NCBI RefSeq assembly: GCF_900188225.1
Contig: NZ_FZOC01000001.1
Coordinates: 62,001 to 126,000 of the forward strand
Source: Humidesulfovibrio mexicanus
GTDB taxonomy: Bacteria; Desulfobacterota; Desulfovibrionia; Desulfovibrionales; Desulfovibrionaceae
Direction of reading: 5' to 3'
DNA: 64,000 nt
Position 1 is the stretch's first letter. The number at the start of each line of letters is the position of its first letter. A program made the translations under genes and the position numbers. Under the pieces are notes generated by a model, which was not told the origin of the DNA, searched no databases, and worked only from the letters and a program-made list of their open reading frames with translations. Positions 1 through 8,827 of the stretch are shown here, one piece after another.

Positions 1-630
1 TCAGGCATTTTTCAGCACCACCCCTTCGATGATGTCGGCCAACCGTTCAGCCTGGTTCACGGCCTGCTCGATCCTGTCATAAATGTGGGTCCACTTGACG
101 ATCTCCATGACCGAATCAAACCCAGTGAGCTTGATGTCGTAGACTTCGCCCAAGGCCACAAGCAGCAGCATCTCGCATTCGTACTTGAGCGACTTCACTT
201 TCTTTGCGTTCTCTTCGACGGGCTTGCGTTCCCGAAGGCGGTCAAGCATCCTTCCGCCCTCTTGAACCATGATGGCGAGGTTCATGACGAGCTTCTTGGC
301 CGGGAATTTAACGGCGTGGAAGTCGTAGAGGCCGATGCGGGTGCTGATGGCCTTGATGAGGTTCAGCAGGTCTTCCTGGGCGATGTTGATGTTGTGGATG
401 TCTTCGCGATCAATGGGGGTAATGAAGGTCAGGGACAGCTGCTGGGATATCCTTCGGGCGATGCCGTTTCCGGCTTCCTCGATGATGTTGATGGACTTGC
501 ACTTGTTCTCAACGTCTTCGAATTCTTGAAATATGCTGTTCAGCGCGGCCACGGCCTCGTTGAGTTTAAGAAACTGTTCCTGGAAGAGGTCAAAAAACTG
601 GATTTCCTTAGGAAAAAAGCTGAACCCCAT
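1..630 (-). CDS. DUF47 family PhoU-like protein
   Basis: A 209-residue, mostly alpha-helical protein of the DUF47 family, distant relatives of PhoU that usually accompany Pit-type low-affinity phosphate transporters and are thought to tune their activity. The family call rests on overall sequence character: an N-terminal FFPKE-type segment, long amphipathic helices and a conserved IMVQEGG stretch near the middle. The start is supported by an AAGGAG ribosome site four bases upstream of the ATG. The stop is the first three bases of the window, so the gene is complete, and a pit gene could lie just outside the window on its downstream side; that is inference. No Pho box was recognised upstream. 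Confidence 0.8.
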   Translation of the reverse strand: MGFSFFPKEIQFFDLFQEQFLKLNEAVAALNSIFQEFEDVENKCKSINIIEEAGNGIARRISQQLSLTFITPIDREDIHNINIAQEDLLNLIKAISTRIGLYDFHAVKFPAKKLVMNLAIMVQEGGRMLDRLRERKPVEENAKKVKSLKYECEMLLLVALGEVYDIKLTGFDSVMEIVKWTHIYDRIEQAVNQAERLADIIEGVVLKNA

Positions 631-888
631 AGGCTCTCCTTACGGATGGCATCCTTCGCCGTGGCATCGGCGGAAACTCACGGCGGCGACATGCCGCCAA
701 ACCATTCAAGCATACTCCGAGGCTTCTCGTCTGCCAAGTCAAAAGCGACCATGGGCGGCGGACGCCAACCTTGACACTGGTCATCAAAATGCGCAGAACA
801 GGCTATGCTGTCCAACCCATCTTCATGCGTGCATCATTGTGACCCTCTGGTGAAGGCGCCCCCCGTGCACGATGCATGTGGAAATAAA

Positions 889-919
889 AAAAGCCGACCC
901 AAGTTGGATCGGCTTTTGT
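889..919 (-). terminator. Rho-independent terminator of tRNA-Lys
   Basis: Read on the minus strand, an AAAGCCGA / TCGGCTTT stem with a short loop is followed directly by a run of seven T. It lies nine bases beyond the CCA end of the tRNA-Lys gene and so ends that single-gene transcript. Confidence 0.8.
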
Positions 920-927
920 GTCTTACG

Positions 928-1003
928 TGGTGGGTCACCAAGGAATCGAACCTTGAACCTCCGGATTAAGAGTCCGCTGCTCTACCAATTGAGCTAGTGA
1001 CCC
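928..1003 (-). tRNA. tRNA-Lys (anticodon CTT)
   Basis: A 76-base tRNA read on the minus strand, with acceptor stem GGGTCAC / GTGACCC, a normal D arm, an anticodon loop CTCTTAA giving anticodon CTT (reads AAG), a GGTTCGATTCC T-arm and an encoded CCA end. It is flanked by its own promoter (TTGACA box) and a T-run terminator, so it is a single-gene unit. Confidence 0.97.
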
Positions 1004-1043
1004 ACGTTTGCGTTGCGTCGTTGTCGTCGTCAGCGCGAAAAGG

Positions 1044-1072
1044 GGTCTACGCAAACGGGCTTTCTTTGTCAA
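1044..1072 (-). promoter_or_regulatory. Sigma-70 type promoter of tRNA-Lys
   Basis: On the minus strand a perfect TTGACA -35 box is followed by exactly 17 bases and a TAGACC -10 box, about 40 bases before the first base of the mature tRNA. Spacing and position fit a strong housekeeping promoter. Confidence 0.65.
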
Positions 1073-1099
1073 CACGAAAAAATGCATTAGGCAAAAAAA

Positions 1100-2971
1100 A
1101 TGTCACGGAAATTCCTAACATTTCTTGTAAGTATCATCATTTCAACATGTTGCACCAGCTTGACCGCTTCGGCCATGGAGCGGCACGGCGATTTGCCACT
1201 GGGCACGCAATGGACGGCCTTTGAACTCACGCCTGCGGAGCTGCAGCAGACGGGGCTCATGGGGCCGGGCCTGGTTGTGCTCTTTGTCGAGCCGGATCGA
1301 GGCTGGTACACGTACACGGACCAGCCAGGAGAGGACGCAAAGCCCACGCGCCTTCAGGCGAGCATGGAAACAAAGCCGCTGACGGTGCTGTATCCCCCTG
1401 GGGTCGCGAAGGAAAACCCGCTTCATGCCGGAAAGCAGGTCTTCACGTACATCGGTAGGACACCGCTGTTCGTGCCATTGCCGGTCTTGCCCCCATCCGG
1501 AGACACGCCCAGGCTGGCTGCGCAACTTGATCTGCTGCTATGCTCTCAGGACAAGTGCCTTCCCGTCCGCATCAAGCTGGAAAGCACACTGCCGGCCCCT
1601 CTGCTGCGCGATGCGGACAAACAGCCTTGGTGGCCGCAGCTGCTTGCCGCCGCAAAAATCGCAAGCACAAGCACGCGGAAGTCCACACAGCTCTCCGAAA
1701 CCATGGGAAATCCGGACACAATGCCACGAACGGAGAGTTCGGCCTGGGCGGATCTGCGCCCTCGTTATTTCCAACCGGAGCTTGAGGTTTCGGGCCTTGT
1801 CAAGGCCGTGCTCCTGGGAGTTCTGGCTGGTTTCATACTGAACTTCATGCCGTGCGTGCTGCCCGTCATCAGCATCAAGCTTTCAGCGCTGCTCGCTGGG
1901 GGCGGCATTGAAGATGCCGCTCGGCGCAGAAGCGGTTTCAGGCGGCATAACCTTTTCTTCGCCTTCGGAATCATGCTGTATTTTCTATTCCTCGGCGGTC
2001 TCCTTGGCGTCACGGGGCTGGCCTGGGGGCAGATATTCCAGCAGGCCAACGTGGTCATGCTTTTGATCACCCTGGTTTTCATTCTCTCGCTGAGCCTTTT
2101 CGGCGTATTCAGTCTGCCGGTCATAGACCTGAAGTTCGGCCAACACGCAACCCATCCTAGACTCCAGGCCCTTTTCACCGGGCTTTTGGCGACGCTTTTG
2201 GCCACTCCCTGCAGCGGCCCCCTTCTCGGTGGCGTTCTGGGATGGACGCTCATGCAACCTGCATGGATCATCAGCAGCGTGCTTGCAGCCATTGGCGTGG
2301 GCATGGCGTTTCCCTACCTGCTCTTGAGCCTGTATCCCGACCTTGCACGCCTGTTTCCAAAACCTGGGTCATGGACTGGACACGTGGAAAAGGCCGTGGG
2401 CCTGTTTCTGGCCGGAACCTGCCTCTATCTGCTGTCGATCCTGCCAACGCCGCGGCTCATGCCAACCCTGGTTTTGCTGTGGTTCGCGGCCGTCGCCGGT
2501 TGGGCATGGGGGGTGGCCGGGCCTGGTTTCGACACCCTGCGGAACAGGAGCATCAAAATCGCGGCTCTGCTTTTTTTCGCTTTGGGCCTGTGGCTTGCCT
2601 TGCGGCCCCCTGAGACGAAGGCGCCTCTTGAGCCGTTCGCCACGGCGGCGTTGCGCGAACGCATGGGCCGACAGACCGTGCTTGTGGATTTCACGGCGGA
2701 CTGGTGTCCCTCATGTAAGGCGCTGGAGCAAACGACCTTGACGCCGGAACGCCTTAGGGCCATGAAGAACCGTTTTGATTTGGCGCTTATGAAAGCCGAC
2801 CTGACGCAGAGCAATCCCGATGCAGAAAGGCTTTTGGAGGCTCTTGGCAGCAAAAGCATTCCGCTTTTGGCTGTATTCCCCAAGAATGCCCCCAACGAGC
2901 CTTTGGTGCTGCGCGACCTGTTCACTCCGGCACAGTTGGAAGAAGCGCTTACGTCCACCGCACGTCAGTAA
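1100..2971 (+). CDS. dsbD: DsbD-type thiol:disulfide interchange protein
   Basis: A 623-residue inner-membrane protein that passes electrons from cytoplasmic thioredoxin to periplasmic thiols for disulfide isomerisation and cytochrome c maturation. All three DsbD modules are visible: a signal peptide and N-terminal periplasmic domain with a CSQDKC pair (Cys148/Cys153), a central transmembrane domain with the two redox cysteines in NFMPCVLP (Cys252) and ATPCSGP (Cys371), and a C-terminal thioredoxin-like domain with WCPSC (Cys536/Cys539). It is somewhat longer than the E. coli protein. The TrxA/TrxB pair that could feed it is near 57 kb in this window. The alcohol dehydrogenase gene follows after 11 bases. 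Confidence 0.92.
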   Translation: MSRKFLTFLVSIIISTCCTSLTASAMERHGDLPLGTQWTAFELTPAELQQTGLMGPGLVVLFVEPDRGWYTYTDQPGEDAKPTRLQASMETKPLTVLYPPGVAKENPLHAGKQVFTYIGRTPLFVPLPVLPPSGDTPRLAAQLDLLLCSQDKCLPVRIKLESTLPAPLLRDADKQPWWPQLLAAAKIASTSTRKSTQLSETMGNPDTMPRTESSAWADLRPRYFQPELEVSGLVKAVLLGVLAGFILNFMPCVLPVISIKLSALLAGGGIEDAARRRSGFRRHNLFFAFGIMLYFLFLGGLLGVTGLAWGQIFQQANVVMLLITLVFILSLSLFGVFSLPVIDLKFGQHATHPRLQALFTGLLATLLATPCSGPLLGGVLGWTLMQPAWIISSVLAAIGVGMAFPYLLLSLYPDLARLFPKPGSWTGHVEKAVGLFLAGTCLYLLSILPTPRLMPTLVLLWFAAVAGWAWGVAGPGFDTLRNRSIKIAALLFFALGLWLALRPPETKAPLEPFATAALRERMGRQTVLVDFTADWCPSCKALEQTTLTPERLRAMKNRFDLALMKADLTQSNPDAERLLEALGSKSIPLLAVFPKNAPNEPLVLRDLFTPAQLEEALTSTARQ

Positions 2972-2982
2972 AGGAGCCCCCC

Positions 2983-4167
2983 ATGTTGTCCTTCGCCTTC
3001 CATCTGCCCACCGCGCTGCTGTTCGGACCTGGAAAAATTGACGAAATCGAGACCAGCCCGCATATGCCCAAGGGGAAGAAAGCGCTCATCGTCATTGGCC
3101 AAAGCGGCAACATTCTGCGCCAGGGGTATCTTGCCCGTGTGCAGGGACTGCTCGGGGCAAGGGGCGTCAAAACAGTCGTCTTCGATGGGATTCGGGCCAA
3201 TCCTCGCACCGAGGACGTGGATGCGGCAGCGGAACAGGCCCGGAGCATGGGGGTGGATTTCATCGTGGGTCTCGGCGGTGGAAGCGTCCTGGATTCGGCC
3301 AAGGCCATCGCCCTTGCAGCGACAAAGGAAGCTCCGTTCTGGGCCGGTTTCGCCGCACAGGTCTACGAGAATGTCTGCGCTCTGCCCATGGTGGCGATTC
3401 CCACAACGGCAGGCACCGGCAGCGAAGCCAACGGAGCCGCACTTATTTGCGGCGCGCCGGGAAAACGCGGCTTCATCCAGCCAGGATTTTTCCCAACCCT
3501 GGCCGTGGTCGACCCTCGACTCAGCGCATCCATGCCCGCAAGACTCACGGCTGTTACCGGCATGGACGCCTTTTTCCACGCCGTGGAATGCTTCCTTTCC
3601 ACCGCGCGCCAACCCATGAGCGACATGCTCTGCCTGGAGGCCGCACATCTCGTCACCCGTTTTCTTCCCCAGGCCGTGGCCCAGGGCGACGACCTCAACG
3701 CCCGCACCGCCCTTGCCTGGGCCAGCACAGCGGCGGGAATGGCGCTGGCGCTTTCCTCCCCCATCTCTCAGCACGCCTTGGAGTATTCCTTCAGCGGCTC
3801 TGGGCGCGGTTCGGAGCACGGGGCCGGGCTTTCCGTGCTTTCGCGCCCGTACTTCAAGCGGTTTTTGCTGCTTGCACAACAGCAGGGGCAAGAGGACACG
3901 CTGGACCGGTTGTCGAATCTCTCAGTCGCCATGGGCTTCGGAGCTGATGATCAGCAAGGTCATCCCTTCCTGCTGGCGTTGGACGCCCTGCTCGAAGCCG
4001 TTGGTCTGTCCGAACTGCGCGCCGAGGATATGGGGTATTCAGCCGAGGAGATCCCGGCCTTTGTGGCTGCGGCCATGGCCCTCAAGGACGCCAGGAACTT
4101 TGCCAACACCCCCGTACGCATGGGGGAAGAGGACGTGCGCGGCATTTTCGAGGACGTGTTCAAATAG
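2983..4167 (+). CDS. Iron-containing alcohol dehydrogenase
   Basis: A 394-residue group III (Fe-type) NAD(P)-dependent alcohol dehydrogenase. The dinucleotide site shows as GGGSVLDSAKA (98-108), followed by the family signature PTTAGTGSEA (140-149). The four metal ligands can be placed as Asp195 and His199 in GMDAFFHA, His264 in SQHALE and His279 in SEHGAG, so the enzyme should be active. The substrate cannot be told from sequence; in sulfate reducers such enzymes often oxidise ethanol or other short alcohols. It starts 11 bases after dsbD with a GGAG ribosome site, suggesting co-transcription. Confidence 0.9.
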   Translation: MLSFAFHLPTALLFGPGKIDEIETSPHMPKGKKALIVIGQSGNILRQGYLARVQGLLGARGVKTVVFDGIRANPRTEDVDAAAEQARSMGVDFIVGLGGGSVLDSAKAIALAATKEAPFWAGFAAQVYENVCALPMVAIPTTAGTGSEANGAALICGAPGKRGFIQPGFFPTLAVVDPRLSASMPARLTAVTGMDAFFHAVECFLSTARQPMSDMLCLEAAHLVTRFLPQAVAQGDDLNARTALAWASTAAGMALALSSPISQHALEYSFSGSGRGSEHGAGLSVLSRPYFKRFLLLAQQQGQEDTLDRLSNLSVAMGFGADDQQGHPFLLALDALLEAVGLSELRAEDMGYSAEEIPAFVAAAMALKDARNFANTPVRMGEEDVRGIFEDVFK

Positions 4168-4326
4168 GAAGACAATGCCCGGCCGCACACATCGCGCCAT
4201 CTCTTGACGCTGGCATTCCCGGTCATGGAAAAAGGAATTCCGGTCGGAGCATGGAGAGTGCGGCGACCTGGTCGGCCAGGGGCTGTTCGCCTTGCGGTCG
4301 ATCACAATCAATGCCGGACGCAGAGG

Positions 4327-5250
4327 CTAGGGGTGCCCTTCCCAGCCCTCGGCCAACTCGTGCAGTCGGCTGAATCCCTCGTTGCGTACCCAGCGGACCC
4401 CGCCTTCCTTGGCGAACCAGGTGAGCTGACGCTTGGCGTAGGCACGGGTGTTCCGGAACCAAAGTCGACGAGCCTCGTCCAAATCCGTTTCGCCCAGCAC
4501 ATGCGCAAGCAATTCGGCGCACCCTATCCCCGAATAGCCTGGAGCGGAGCGATCGGGAGTGCGCAACCAGGCCTCGCGCAACTCGTTCAATGCGCCCCTT
4601 TCCAGCATGTTGCCGATGCGGAGGTTGAGGCGAGGTTCAAGTTCGCCAAGGGTGGCGGACACGCCGATTTTACGCAGCATCACGCCGGGTTCCGTGCTTT
4701 TCTGCTCCCGTATCCATTCGCTCAACGTACGGCCCGTGCCCAACAAAACCTCCAAGGCCCGTGCAATGCGCTGCGTGTCGTTCGGGTGCAGGCGCGAAGC
4801 GGTTTCCGGATCGGATTGGGCCAAATCCGCGTGCAAGGCGTTCGGCCCTTCGGCGTCCATCCTGGACAGAACCCAGGCGCGCACCTCCTGCGGAACAGGG
4901 GGAATGTCGGCCAAGCCGCGCTCCAAGGCCCGCACATACAGCCCTGTTCCCCCCACAAGCACAGGCACGCGTTTCTCCGCAAGGCATCGTGCTATCTCCT
5001 CCCGCGCCAACTCGGCAAAGCGGGCGGCGGTCATGGACTCTGCCGTGGGCAAAAAACCATAAAGCCTATGCGGACACGCGGCCTGTTCGTGCGCCTCGGG
5101 CTGGGCGGTGATAACGGGAAAATCGGCGTACAGCTGCCGCGAGTCAAAGTTGATCACCGTCACGGGCAGGCGCTCCGCCAGACATAAGGCCGCCTCGGTC
5201 TTGCCGGAGCCGGTAGGCCCAAGGATGCACAGGGCGCGCAGTGCGGTCAT
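4327..5250 (-). CDS. miaA: tRNA dimethylallyltransferase MiaA
   Basis: A 307-residue enzyme that attaches a dimethylallyl group from DMAPP to N6 of A37 in tRNAs reading UNN codons. The P-loop GPTGSGKT is at 11-18, followed by the DSRQLY motif and VGGTGLYVRAL in the prenyl-donor pocket. Its ATG overlaps the coaD stop by four bases (ATGA), pointing to translational coupling. It is the last gene of the beta-CASP - rsmD - coaD - miaA minus-strand unit. The 159 bases between it and the convergent alcohol dehydrogenase hold no gene and no clear terminator that I can see. Confidence 0.95.
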   Translation of the reverse strand: MTALRALCILGPTGSGKTEAALCLAERLPVTVINFDSRQLYADFPVITAQPEAHEQAACPHRLYGFLPTAESMTAARFAELAREEIARCLAEKRVPVLVGGTGLYVRALERGLADIPPVPQEVRAWVLSRMDAEGPNALHADLAQSDPETASRLHPNDTQRIARALEVLLGTGRTLSEWIREQKSTEPGVMLRKIGVSATLGELEPRLNLRIGNMLERGALNELREAWLRTPDRSAPGYSGIGCAELLAHVLGETDLDEARRLWFRNTRAYAKRQLTWFAKEGGVRWVRNEGFSRLHELAEGWEGHP

Positions 5251-5762
5251 GACGCCTGCTGGCCGCGCAAGGCTTCATATTTTGCGGCAAGGCCGGTCAG
5301 CACCGGTTCCGACACCAGCCCCTTGACGTTGCCGCCGTGCAGGGCCACTTCCTTCACGATGGTGGAACTCAGGTACATCCACTTGTAGTCGGTCATAAGG
5401 AACACGGTCTGCACCTGTCGTGAAAGCCTGCGGTTCATGAGCGCCATCTGAAATTCGTACTCGAAATCGCTCACCGCGCGCAGACCACGCAAGATGGCCC
5501 CGGCTCCCCGCTTGGCCACGTACTCGATGAGCAGCCCGTCAAAGGGCTCGACAACGATGTTCGGCTCGTCGGCAAAGCTCCGCCGGGCCATGTCCACGCG
5601 TTCCTCAAGCGTGAAGCAGGTTTTTTTGGGCGTGCTCTTGGCGATGGCCAGCACAACGGTCTCAAACACGCGCAGACCTCGGTAGATGAGGCTCATGTGG
5701 CCGCGGGTCAGAGGATCGAAGGTTCCGGGGTAGACTGCGAGCCTTGGGTTGAATTCCGCCAT
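5247..5762 (-). CDS. coaD: Phosphopantetheine adenylyltransferase CoaD
   Basis: A 171-residue enzyme making dephospho-CoA from 4'-phosphopantetheine and ATP, the penultimate step of CoA synthesis. The nucleotidyltransferase signature GTFDPLTRGH (13-22) and the later LSSTIVKEV motif are intact. The start cannot be moved downstream without losing the first strand that carries YPGTFDP, so the ATG at 5762, with a GAGGA ribosome site, is the only good choice. As a result the gene begins 55 bases inside rsmD. It is coupled to miaA by an ATGA overlap. Confidence 0.95.
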   Translation of the reverse strand: MAEFNPRLAVYPGTFDPLTRGHMSLIYRGLRVFETVVLAIAKSTPKKTCFTLEERVDMARRSFADEPNIVVEPFDGLLIEYVAKRGAGAILRGLRAVSDFEYEFQMALMNRRLSRQVQTVFLMTDYKWMYLSSTIVKEVALHGGNVKGLVSEPVLTGLAAKYEALRGQQAS

Positions 5763-6307
5763 AAGAGTATCCTCGTCTGCCCGTAGAGCCTGTCGGCCTG
5801 CGGGATGAGTTCAGCTGGAAGCCGGTCCGCGAAATCGCACCGGGCCTCCACTTCGGCGAGCACAAGTCCGCCTTCGGCGATCCAACCGCCGCGAACGGCC
5901 TTTTCCATGGCCGGAGGCAGAAGGTCAAGACCATACGGAGGGTCCACAAAGACGATATCGAATGGCGCAGGAGCTTCCCGTGCAAGGGCTTTCAGCAGGT
6001 CGGCGGCGAGAACGCGCGCCCGCGACGGCCTGACGCCAAGCTCAGCGAGCGTCGCCTTGATGGCCGAAACCGCGCGTGGGTTCTTGTCCAGAAACCAGGC
6101 TTCGTCCGCCCCACGGCTCAGGGCTTCCAGAGCCAGAGAGCCGCTGCCTGCGAAAAGATCAAGCACGCGGGATCCGGGCCACAGCACTCCCCTGGCCTCA
6201 AGCATGGAGAACACGGCCTGGCGCACCTTGGCCGTTGCCGGGCGGTAGCCAGGGCCCTCCACGGTGCGGATGCTTCTCCCGCCATACTCTCCTGATATGA
6301 TACGCAC
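5708..6307 (-). CDS. rsmD: 16S rRNA (guanine966-N2)-methyltransferase RsmD
   Basis: A 199-residue SAM-dependent methyltransferase acting on G966 of 16S rRNA during small-subunit assembly. SAM motif I reads LDLFAGSGSLAL (49-60) and the catalytic motif DPPY is at 122-125. The protein begins with the typical MRIISGEYGGR. About 17 residues after the expected end (ILLWRN) are encoded in the region that overlaps the start of coaD. The start follows the stop of the upstream beta-CASP gene with no spacer. Confidence 0.93.
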   Translation of the reverse strand: MRIISGEYGGRSIRTVEGPGYRPATAKVRQAVFSMLEARGVLWPGSRVLDLFAGSGSLALEALSRGADEAWFLDKNPRAVSAIKATLAELGVRPSRARVLAADLLKALAREAPAPFDIVFVDPPYGLDLLPPAMEKAVRGGWIAEGGLVLAEVEARCDFADRLPAELIPQADRLYGQTRILLWRNSTQGSQSTPEPSIL

Positions 6308-7999
6308 TTACAACTCCGTAATCATTTCCACCATCTTTCTGTTCAAGTCCAAAACACGGTCGCGCAAGTCGGTCTGCGCCACCCAGGACTTTTCCTTGGC
6401 CGTCTCCATGCGCTTCTGGAATTCGGCGTACAGGTTCCTGGAATCCGCCAGCAGGTACTCCCAGTCGATTCTCGGAGCGGCCTTGGCCTCGTCCACCACG
6501 GGCACCATGACCTTGCCCGGAGCGAGGGTCAGCTCTTCAAGGTAGCTTGGGACATGGACATCCATGCCGATTGTGTCCTTGATTATGCCGGAAAGCGCGT
6601 TCAGCGCCTTCACTTCGCCGTGGATGAGGATGACCTTGGTGTCCTTGCCATCGAAGCTGCTGAGCCATTTGAGAATTTCTGACTGACCGGCGTGGGCGGA
6701 AAAGCCGCCGATGGTATAAATCTTCGCCGCAACGGAGATTTCCTCGCCGAAGATGGTGATGTGTTTGGCGCCGTCCACGATCTTGCGTCCGGGAGTTCCC
6801 TCGCCCTGATATCCGCAAAACACCACGCTGGCGCCCCTGCGCCAAAGGTTGTGGCGCAAGTGGTGGCGAATTCTGCCCGCATTGGCCATACCGCTGGCGG
6901 AGATGACGATGGCCGGGCCGGTCATGGTGTTGATGGCGCGAGACTCCTCGCTGGTGAGGCTGAAGCGCAGGTTGGGCAGGGAAAGGGGATCCTTGCCCGC
7001 GGAGATGAGCGCTTTGGCGTGCTCGTCGAAGTACTGGTGGTGCTGCCTGAAAATTTCCGTCGCCTGGATGGCCAGGGGGCTGTCCAGAAAAATGGGCATG
7101 TCGGCGGGGAGCTTGTTTTCCTCGCGCAGCAAAAAGAGGGTGTAGAGGATTTGCTGGGTGCGTTCCACGGCAAAGGCCGGGATGATGACCTTCTCGCGAT
7201 TTTTATAGCTGTAGGCTATGGCCTGGGCCAATTCCTCACGGCTGGATTCCGAGGACTTGTGGTCGCGGTCGCCGTAGGTGGATTCAAGGAAGAGGTAGTC
7301 CGCCCGGCCGCCGGTGCTCGGATCGCGAAGAATGAGCTGGTCCGGGCGGCCCAGATCGCCGGAGAAAATGATTTTCGTGGGCTTGCCGTCCTCCACGTAC
7401 TCCACCTCAACGAAGGCGGAGCCCAGAATGTGCCCGGCGTCGCGGTAGGTCACGCGAATGCCCGGGGCGGGTTCGAACGGGGTGTCGTACTGCACCGCGT
7501 GGATGAGCGGGAACGTGGCGGTGGCGTCCTCGGTGGTGTAGAGCGGCTGCTCCATCATAGCGGCGCGGCGCTCGACCGGTGGGAAATGCGTCGCCGGCAC
7601 AGCCTTGCCACGACGCTCCATGGCGGGAGCCGATGGCGCCCCCCTGCCCTTGCGCTGGTTGCGGCGCATCCGCTGTTCCGCATCCATTTCCTGAATGTGC
7701 GCGCTGTCCAGAAGCAGAATCTTCATCAGGTCCATGGTGGGCGGGGTGGCGTAGATCTTGCCCTTGAATCCTGCCCCCACAAGGCGAGGCAGCAGGCCGA
7801 TGTGATCGATGTGCGCATGGGTCACAAGGACGAAATCAAGGCTTGCGGGCCGGTAATTGTCCATGTTGAGGTTGCGTTTCTCGATCTCCTTGTTGCCCTG
7901 GTGCATTCCGCAGTCGATGCTGAAGCGGTGGCCGCCGGTCTCCAAAATGTAGCAGGAGCCGGTGACGGCCTGCGCGGCTCCGAGGAAATTGATCTTCAT
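6308..7999 (-). CDS. Beta-CASP metallo-beta-lactamase (RNA-processing type)
   Basis: A 563-residue protein of the metallo-beta-lactamase/beta-CASP superfamily, which contains RNases such as RNase J and archaeal CPSF homologues. Zinc ligands appear in THAHIDHIG (60-68), and a late FSAHAGQ motif belongs to the RNA-metabolism-specific C-terminal domain. The start is the ATG at 7999, after a GGGGGG stretch; an ATG seven codons further upstream lacks a ribosome site. A basic insertion around residues 120-170 (many Arg/Lys/Pro) interrupts the core. It opens the unit with rsmD, coaD and miaA, so a role in RNA processing is plausible but not shown. Confidence 0.88.
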   Translation of the reverse strand: MKINFLGAAQAVTGSCYILETGGHRFSIDCGMHQGNKEIEKRNLNMDNYRPASLDFVLVTHAHIDHIGLLPRLVGAGFKGKIYATPPTMDLMKILLLDSAHIQEMDAEQRMRRNQRKGRGAPSAPAMERRGKAVPATHFPPVERRAAMMEQPLYTTEDATATFPLIHAVQYDTPFEPAPGIRVTYRDAGHILGSAFVEVEYVEDGKPTKIIFSGDLGRPDQLILRDPSTGGRADYLFLESTYGDRDHKSSESSREELAQAIAYSYKNREKVIIPAFAVERTQQILYTLFLLREENKLPADMPIFLDSPLAIQATEIFRQHHQYFDEHAKALISAGKDPLSLPNLRFSLTSEESRAINTMTGPAIVISASGMANAGRIRHHLRHNLWRRGASVVFCGYQGEGTPGRKIVDGAKHITIFGEEISVAAKIYTIGGFSAHAGQSEILKWLSSFDGKDTKVILIHGEVKALNALSGIIKDTIGMDVHVPSYLEELTLAPGKVMVPVVDEAKAAPRIDWEYLLADSRNLYAEFQKRMETAKEKSWVAQTDLRDRVLDLNRKMVEMITEL

Positions 8000-8166
8000 G
8001 TGCCCCCCGCGTTGGTGCATGGTTGTTCAGCTGGGCCGTGTACGCCTCTGTCCCGGCCTCTTTCGCTCGGGCCGGAATGCGTGTATTTGTTTTCATCCGG
8101 CGGATGCACATGTTAGCCGCACTCGGCTCGGCCTCGCAACCCCTATTACGCAAGCAGAGAGGAGCC

Positions 8167-8823
8167 ATGCCCCATTCCAAGCAATATCTCATAGACGACC
8201 TGTCCATGCAGGAATCCTGGCGGCTGTTCAAGATTCTGTCGGAGATCGTCGACGGTTTCGAGACGCTGAACGACATCGGCCCCGCAGTGTCCCTGTTCGG
8301 ATCCGCACGGGTAAAGCCTGGCGAACCCTGGTACGAACGCACCGTGGACCTCTCCCGTCAGCTCGTCGAGGCCGGCTTCACGGTCATCACCGGCGGCGGA
8401 CCGGGGCTCATGGAGGCGGGCAACAAGGGCGCCTTCGAATCCGGCGGACGGTCTGTGGGCTTGCACATCCACTTGCCCCTTGAGCAGATGAACAACCAGT
8501 TTCTGAGCACGCGCTGCGACTTCCGCTACTTTTTCGTGCGCAAGCTCATGTTCATCAAATACGCCTTGGCTTATGTCGCCCTGCCAGGCGGCTTCGGCAC
8601 CTTGGACGAGCTTTCCGAGGCCCTGGTGCTTATCCAGACCAAGCGCATCAAGGCTTTTCCCATCGTACTGCTCGGAACGGAATTCTGGGGGGGGCTGGTG
8701 GACTGGTTCCGCCACCGTCTGGTGACGGACGGCTACTGCAATGCCAAGGACCTGGATCTTTTCCTGCTTACGGATTCAAGCGAGGAAGCCGTGGCGCACA
8801 TCAAGCGGCACGTGGTGCTCTAA
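8167..8823 (+). CDS. LOG family protein (lysine decarboxylase-like Rossmann fold)
   Basis: A 218-residue cytosolic protein of the LOG family. Members hydrolyse nucleoside 5'-monophosphates, in plants releasing active cytokinin; bacterial members often have unknown substrates. The diagnostic motifs GGGPGLMEAGNKGA and PGGFGTLDEL are both intact. The ATG at 8167 has an AGAGGAG ribosome site, whereas the longer open frame upstream has none and reads across the divergent promoter region. The next gene begins four bases after the stop. Confidence 0.88.
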   Translation: MPHSKQYLIDDLSMQESWRLFKILSEIVDGFETLNDIGPAVSLFGSARVKPGEPWYERTVDLSRQLVEAGFTVITGGGPGLMEAGNKGAFESGGRSVGLHIHLPLEQMNNQFLSTRCDFRYFFVRKLMFIKYALAYVALPGGFGTLDELSEALVLIQTKRIKAFPIVLLGTEFWGGLVDWFRHRLVTDGYCNAKDLDLFLLTDSSEEAVAHIKRHVVL

Positions 8824-8827
8824 CCTC

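Noticed and set aside
85-774. Long open frame opposite the DUF47 gene
   Set aside because: It mirrors the minus-strand gene codon for codon, has no recognised domain or ribosome site, and DUF47 explains the region.
4168-4326. Gene or terminator between alcohol dehydrogenase and miaA
   Set aside because: Only short frames without ribosome sites and weak palindromes without T-runs were found.
6692-8116. 474-codon open frame opposite the beta-CASP gene
   Set aside because: Antisense frame produced by high G+C; low-complexity composition and no motif, while the minus strand carries all zinc-ligand motifs.
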